Shown here in pieces: positions 58,206-64,000 of a DNA stretch of 64,000 bases. Source of the DNA: Dryomyza anilis. Its lineage: Eukaryota > Arthropoda > Insecta > Diptera > Dryomyzidae. The stretch spans positions 11,322,058-11,386,057 of the forward strand of contig OX638135.1 in assembly GCA_951804985.1 (NCBI GenBank), read 5' to 3'. The position numbers and the translations under genes are program-made. Within the stretch, counting starts at the first letter, position 1; the number at the start of each line of letters is the position of its first letter. The notes below the pieces were generated by a model. It ran no database searches, was not told the DNA's origin, and saw only the letters and a program-made list of their open reading frames with translations.

Positions 58206-59055
58206 CATGAAAGTCTTTTATAACAGTTTTAATTTCCTCTGGGTCAGTTAATAGTAGACTTGAGTTTAATTCTTTCTTGGTGTCTGTTGTTATTTCATCC
58301 AGTACTGGCGTGCTCACTTGTTTTTTGGTTTTTGAAATTTGATTATCTAATTTATTCTGTGTGGTCTTAGACCGTGTTTGGACCGCAGTAATATCTGGTT
58401 CTGGATGTGGAATTCTACTTAAAGCATCTGCGTTCAAATTCATATTCTGATAATTTATGCCTGAACAGGCTAACCTTGATGTCTGATCTTTGAGATTTGC
58501 TGTGCTACGTAATGGTTGATGATCTGTATAAATTTGAAAATGTCGGCCTAGAAGATAAGCTCTAAAATTTTTCGTTGCCCAGACTATAGCTAAAAATTCC
58601 TTTTCAATGGTGGAGTAATTTTTTTCTGCTCCATTTAATGCCCTACTAGCAAATGCTATTGGTCGGTCGCTCCCTACTTTGCCTTGTGACAGTACCGCAC
58701 CTATTGCTTCGTTACTTGCATCTGTTGTTAGTAAAAGAGGGTTTGTAAAATCTGGATATGCGAGAATGGGTGGTGAACTTATTGATTCTTTTAGTTTAAT
58801 AAATGAATTTTGACAATCGTCGGTCCAAGTGAATTTAACATCCTTTCTAAGTAATTTATTAATTGGTAATGATAATTTTGCCATATTGATTATAAATTTT
58901 CTGTAATAATTAATTAATCCCAAAAACGCTTGTACTTCTTTTTTATTTCTTGGTACCGGAATATTTTTCACGCATTCAACCTTTGAGGGGTCTGGCAGAG
59001 CACCTAGTTCCGAACATTTATGTCCTAAATAGACAACTTCGCGACGCAAAAACTG
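58162..59055 (-). pseudogene. pol: Errantivirus RNase H and connection
   Basis: Same frame as the RT but separated by one TGA (59056-59058). RNase H motifs are 'LLTTDASNEAIGAVLSQ', 'YSTIEKEFLAIVWA' and 'IYTDHQPL', followed by a Lys/Thr/Gln-rich linker and the start of the integrase zinc domain ('DFHDSALG'), where the frame breaks. Confidence 0.88.
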
Positions 59056-60144
59056 TCATTTTTCTGTATTTAATTTTAGATTGTGTTCCCTTAATTTCTG
59101 CAATACTCTACTCAACCTAAGCTCATGTTCAGCTAAATTCTTTCCGTACACCACTATATCATCAAGATAGAGAAAGCAATCGATACCCTGTAAACCTGTT
59201 AATATGTGATTCATTATTCTTTGGAAAGTGGCTGGAGCCCCTGTTAAACCAAAAGGCATTCTGTTAAACTCGAAATGACAAAGACCTGTACTAAAAGCAG
59301 TTTTTTCCTTATCCCATTCTTCAACTAGTATCTGATGATTACCACTTGCCAAGTCTAAAGTTGAAAAATAGCGACTGTGACCTAATTGGTCTAATATTTC
59401 GTCTATTCGAGGAATCGGAAATACTTGTTTTATTGTCACATCGTTCAATTTACGGAAATCTATAACTAGCCTCCACTTTTTGTTACCGTCCTTGCCGCTC
59501 TTCTTAGGAACTAGCAACATCGGTGAATTCCAGGGTGATATGCTTGGCGATATAATGCCGTCATCCAACATTTTATTAACCTGTCTGTTGATTTCATCTC
59601 TATGTGTGTGTGGCAATTTGTATTGCTTTTGATTGTTTGGTGGTTGGTTCCACTGTGTTATTATTTCATGTTTAAGCACTGGCGTGTATGTTAATTCATC
59701 GCCGTCTAAATGAAAAACATCATGATACGAAATAAACAGATTTTGTAAAGATGTTATTTCGTCTTTATTCAAGGTTCCATCAATTTTTATTTCCTCTAAT
59801 AATTTGTTAATTCTGTTCGTAATGTTTACTGAATTTATGCTATTTATTGTAGAATTGTTTGTATCCGATTCCTTATACTGATTGAAATTCGAAAATTTTG
59901 GTTTAAAAGTACTGTCTATTATAAATTCTTTTTCTGTAGCTTTTAATACGGACACGTAAACTCTATTTTTGATAACATTCGATATGCTTTCGCCCAAATA
60001 TACTCCTGGACAAATTTCTTGTTTATGTATTAAGACGATTGGAATTTTTGTTTTTAAACGTAATGATACTATCTTTGCGTTTCTAGGTTCTACTTTTAAT
60101 TCCTGATTTAGAAAAATATTTTCCTTATCTGCCCATGTCCCCAT
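59056..60144 (-). pseudogene. pol: Errantivirus reverse transcriptase, catalytic box intact
   Basis: 362 codons with 'LLVPKK', 'WRLVIDFRKLN', 'YFSTLDLASGNHQ', 'FNRMPFGLTGAPATFQ' and catalytic YLDD at about residue 325. It ends at an in-frame TGA at 59056. The upstream overlap with the protease frame (60108-60144) is a frame break. The RT domain itself reads better than that of the plus-strand relic, where the box is YLYD. Confidence 0.9.
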
Positions 60145-61049
60145 GGGTAGTTGTATAGTATTGTTTTATCTTTATCATAAAATATTAACTTCTTATCTAT
60201 GGCATTTATTATGAACCTATTCCATATATTATCTCGTCCTGTTATTCCATCAGCGGGTATTCTTTGTTCAAGTGCCACTACATGCATCTTTAAACAGAAC
60301 CACTCTATGCTGTTGTGCTGAATATTTATTGTCCCTAAAGTCCTTACACATCCTCCAAAAGCACCACTAAAGTCCTTCTGAGTATTTTTATCAAAACGCG
60401 GAAGTCGTATCATCGACCCCTCCTTTACTATACTAGCATCTGCTCCCGAATCTACCAGTAATATGAGTTTTCCATTTTTAGCATCCTCACAAGGTACTTC
60501 GATGAAAACATCACTTACATTAGGTAGTTTGAAACAGTCACCCTGCCTACTGCATATTATACGATTCTTTCTTTTACTAAACTCACTCATATGACATCTA
60601 ATCTTCTTATCATATTCTATTACGAAATTTTCAAAACTTTTTGATATTCTTGATAATATGTTTTTTACTTTATACCCTACTGCTTCCTCTCCAAAGGTTC
60701 CCTTATACTTTTCATATTCTGCTAATTTTATTATTTTGTTCCCCAGTGTAATCGACACAATACCTATAAAGTGTATGATATAAACTAATATTCCTACTAC
60801 TGCATTACAAACCAAACACGGTGGCTCAACAAATGTATCAACGGTCACTCCCGACGATTGATGAACAATGTTTTCACCCATTTTTTCCTCTTTCAACTTC
60901 TCCTTACAGACCAAACACGGTGGCTCAACATATGTATCAACGGTCACTCTCGACGTTTGATGAACGATATTTTCCCCCACGATTTTTTGGTTGTTATTTG
61001 AAGCTGCGGTAGCAAATGTGATCACAGGATCCTTTGGTGTATGATCCAC
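60108..61049 (-). pseudogene. pol: Errantivirus pol N-terminus and protease
   Basis: 313 codons. The N-terminal part holds a tandemly repeated segment (two copies of 'TVDT.VEPPCLVC' preceded by 'GENIVHQ'; DNA 60813-60880 and 60911-60979), then a hydrophobic stretch and a basic linker. The aspartic protease has 'LLVDSGADAS' at about residue 204 and 'GAFGGCVRTLG'. It probably starts by frameshift from gag rather than at the Met shown. Confidence 0.85.
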
Positions 61050-61165
61050 TATTTCTACCTTTGACCTAACTTTACTAATGATAACGGGACCCCAGCTTAT
61101 TGGCCTTGACTGGGCCCGTGGTAGTTTCCCCTATTGTGAGCATTACTACCGTTTGGCACAACATT

Positions 61166-62870
61166 TTACTTGGCGTGGCAATCCGCTATCATATGGCCGA
61201 CTTGACCACACCCATAACATGCCCTATTATTTCTGTATGTTCTATTAGGTTCGTTATTGTTATTACTGTTGTTATTTCTAAACGGATTATTATTTCTATT
61301 ATTTTCATTACCATTATTAATATTATTATTTCTATTATTACGAGTATTGCTGTCTTGCGGATTCTGATTTTGCTGCTGTTGGTATTGATAGCCGTAATTC
61401 TGAAATCCTCTATAACCCCCTTGGTACTGCTGATTCTGAAATGGTTGTTTTTGGTTCTCCTAGCGTTCTTCCAGTCTATTTGATCCACATCTCCAACTCG
61501 ATTCATGTCCGTATTTCTCGCATTCTCTGCAAAATGGTGTATTTTTTCGCAAATAACAGTCATCCCTTGTGTGTCCTGGTCTTGTGCAAAATGAACAGAC
61601 TGGCCCCTTTTTCATGCCACCCCCTGTATTCCCATTAATTCTATTTTGTTGACTTTTACCCCTATCTTGTCGTGAATTTCTAATATCAGTTTCTTGATTA
61701 TTTTTACTAACTGAGGTTCCATTCGGTATTTTTTCAAAACTATACAGTTCCTCCGGTAATCTCGGCCCCCTCAGTTTGTGGTCTCTGCCCTTAACGCTTC
61801 GTCTAATAAATCATTTAAATTATCTGTCTTGCTACTCAACAGTAGTATCTTTACAGTCGGGTCACTCACTCCCACTTTAAATGCTGTTAACACAGAATTT
61901 AATAGTTCCGTGTTAAAAATGTCCGTTGGCAGGTTTTTATTTTTATACATTGTATCGGCTATGTCGTTTGCATTCGACTGCAATACTTCTAAACGCCTTG
62001 CAAACGCCCTTAAACTTTCCCCTCCACCTTGGTATGCCTGTCTTATGTTGTATTGAACTGAATCTAATGTAGCCACCTTTAAATATGTGCTTTTAAGTAA
62101 TTCAAACAACTCATCTAAATCATCTATTTTCTTGGTCCTCACTAATTCGTAGGCATCTCCATCAAGACGCAGTTTAATACAAATCATGAATTCCTCCTGA
62201 TTTTCTTCAGTTATTTTAAGGTTCGCTGCCTTACAACAGTCTATAAATCTAAGAAGCTCCGTTTTTAGGAACGGTGAATCTTCGCCCTTGAACACCGGGA
62301 CCAGATTTCGTACGCATTTCGAAATATCGTCTGTCGGCATTTCAATTATTGTTATATCTTTTGTTATGCTTTATAAATTTTCTTCTATTCTTAAAGCTTC
62401 TTTATGCTATAACGATGTTTCGTGTGCTAAGTTTACTTCCGCCTCTAAAAATCTGATTTTCCAATCCAATTCCCTTACTTTGTTATTTGCCTCTTCGACC
62501 TTGGTTGTTGACGTAGTGCCCTAGCTACTGATTCATCAGAAATATCTTTATCTTTCAACAATGCTCTTAATTTTTCGTTTTCCGCCTCTATACCGCAGGC
62601 GTAGTCTAACAACTCCTGTTTTTCTGCTAATTTATCGTTTATTTTTTTAGTTAATGCAGCAAATTCGCCTTTCCAACCTTCTATCTCTTTTATTTTATTC
62701 TCACTTTTGTGTTCCAAGAAATATATTAATTCTTCGAACACGTCATCTACTCCTTCTACTTTAGAAAACACCGTTGTGTTATTAACTTTATTTTTTATTA
62801 ATTGTAAATGTTCTTTATTATTTACTTCGAGGCTAATTAGAGCCCACAATTTATCCGTAAACCTGTCCAA
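61166..62870 (-). pseudogene. gag: Errantivirus gag, broken
   Basis: An N-terminal coiled-coil-like frame (62475-62870, rich in Glu/Lys heptads) is separated by stops from the capsid frame (61771-62340, 189 codons). After a frame change the nucleocapsid has two knuckles 'CSFCTRPGHTRDDC' and 'CRECEKYGH', then an in-frame TAG (61460-61462), a long Asn/Gln-rich linker and a third knuckle 'CYGCGQVGHM', ending at 61166. The Asn/Gln repeats suggest a disordered RNA-binding tail. Confidence 0.85.
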
Positions 62871-63523
62871 TTGTCCTAGTATGTTTCCGTATGCTAACTG
62901 TAATTGTTCAATTCCGCCATATATTTATCAACGACAAAAAAAATCCCAATTTATTTCCTAGAACACTCAACAGTTCACGAAGCTCCACAATGTTAAAAAA
63001 AATATTATAAATTTTTAAAATTTTAAATCTGTTGACTAAAATCAGATATTTTATAATAATGTAAAATTTTTAATTAAATTGACCATGTTATAAAAAATAA
63101 AAAAAAATATTTCAAATTTTCAAAATCTTTAAAAAATGATATTTTATTCTCATTTAAATTTTAAAATGAAAGTGATATTTTAAATGTTCTAAAATTTTTT
63201 AAATTTAAAAAAAAATCAAAAATTCCGTTTCATATTAATTTTAAAAAAATTTTATTTACTTATCTGAGTTTAATATTAAATAAATTTCATATTTTCTTTT
63301 TATTTCGTTTCTTATTTAATCTTAATTTCCATTTGTATATTTATTTATTCAATTTGTATTTATTACTTTATTAAACACTGTAATAATTGTTTAAATTTTC
63401 TGCTGTTACTCACGTATTTTCAAAAGAAAAATTAAATAATCACCATTTATTTTGTGATTTTTAGTCCTTTTCTTCCTTCTATCGTCCTTCTTCTCTCGGT
63501 CCCTGAGAGCGTTGTTTGAGAAA
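62871..63523 (-). other. Errantivirus untranslated leader
   Basis: AT-rich, frame-poor region between PBS and gag. No gene. The packaging signal, if any, cannot be recognised. Confidence 0.6.
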
Positions 63524-63535
63524 CAGGCTGCGTCA
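63524..63535 (-). promoter_or_regulatory. Primer binding site (tRNA-Ser type)
   Basis: Sense strand TGACGCAGCCTG three bases after the LTR end. It is close to the complement of a tRNA-Ser 3' end (TGGCGCAGCCGG-like), the primer type reported for 17.6/297-like fly errantiviruses. Confidence 0.6.
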
Positions 63536-63538
63536 AAA

Positions 63539-64000
63539 TGTTGTATGTTAAAAGTCCTTCTACTAGGACTTTCACTTCCTTGATCATTTTTATACTTACT
63601 GAGTCCTTTTTACTTTCTTTTTATTATTTAAAACAACCGGGTCTTTTTTACTTTAAGACACTTTATTTCGCTTTAAAAGTTGGTTACACTTATACTTAAC
63701 ATTTATTTGTAGACACTTCAGCTTATCGAAAACAATTGATTCTTAGTCTATACTTAACTTCTACTTAACACCTCGTATTCTTATAATTTCACAATAAATT
63801 GAGTAATTTCATCATGCTAAAATAACTTAGTCAGCGTATTTATAATTTCACAATAAATTGAGTACTTTCATCATTCTAAAATAACTAAGTCAGCATTTAT
63901 TTTTGTGATCTGAGTGACCTATTTAACGTGGGCGTGTATACCTGTGCTATGTTACGCGGTGTGCGCCAAGACAATTAAATGCTGTTTGTGTTTAACATGC
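63539..64000 (-). repeat. Errantivirus 5' LTR, partial (window edge)
   Basis: 462 bp of LTR from its sense 3' end (...TAACATACAACA) outward; about 145 bp more should lie beyond the window. The tandem unit of about 60 bp (TATAATTTCACAATAAATTG) is present twice, near 63782 and 63840. Confidence 0.9.

Larger units (their letters stand above)
53742..64000 (-). mobile_element. Errantivirus provirus (Ty3/gypsy), complete order, decayed
   Basis: Minus strand, right to left: 5' LTR (partial, 63539 to window end), PBS (63524-63535), leader, gag, pol (protease, RT, RNase H, integrase), env, polypurine tract and 3' LTR (53742-54346). It was inserted into the protease region of a second Ty3/gypsy element. 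All three genes carry stops or frameshifts, so the copy is not autonomous. Its relatives in flies of the 17.6/297/gypsy type are known to carry env. Confidence 0.9.

Noticed and set aside
53742..64000. An intact, infectious-type errantivirus
   Set aside because: gag, pol and env each contain stops or frameshifts and the LTRs have diverged.

Overview
The window is AT-rich eukaryotic DNA from an insect, most likely a cyclorrhaphan fly. The evidence is Ty3/gypsy errantivirus-type retroelements with env, many DINE-1/INE-1-like (Helentron-related) repeats with GTCT/GTCC microsatellite cores, DD37E mariner elements, a tRNA-derived SINE and long (TA)n tracts. No host protein-coding gene or functional RNA gene could be recognised. 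Everything legible is a mobile element, a mobile-element relic, a simple repeat or unassigned AT-rich spacer. The species is not determined.

Layout. 1-5446: an inverted-repeat block flanked by (TA)n and by fragments of an errantivirus 3' region, with a decayed DD37E mariner (2390-3688) in its centre. 5447-15788 and 26731-35727: two loci in opposite orientation sharing the same modules in permuted order. The modules are a hAT-like foldback element called X here (X1, X2, X3; ends TAGGGTG, 8-bp target duplication), its two flanking segments S1 and S2, and DINE repeats. Several younger elements are nested inside and can be dated by empty sites in the sister copy. 15789-26730: DINE copies, MITE-like inverted-repeat elements, SINE fragments, minisatellites and a second mariner (24225-25458) nested in a DINE.

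35738-47948: a plus-strand errantivirus relic. It carries broken gag, protease and RT/RNase H, an intact-looking integrase frame, an env region replaced by repeats, then a polypurine tract and a 3' LTR. Inside it is a 1.3-kb tandem duplication of which only one copy holds a SINE insertion. 48574-55961: a 3.5-kb-arm palindrome around a 405-bp spacer. Each arm holds env 3' part - polypurine tract - LTR of an errantivirus joined to the gag/protease part of a second Ty3/gypsy element. 53742-64000: a minus-strand errantivirus, complete in gene order (LTR, PBS, gag, pol, env, polypurine tract, LTR) but broken by stops and frameshifts in gag, pol and env; its 5' LTR runs off the window.

The elements do not work together as a pathway. 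Their arrangement records a layered history: insertion into insertion, ectopic recombination between copies, and inverted or tandem duplication. (TA)n tracts sit at several junctions. The most informative structures are the permuted X/S1/S2 loci, the near-identical palindrome arms (much younger than the LTR divergence of the provirus they contain), and four nested insertions with matching empty sites in the same window.
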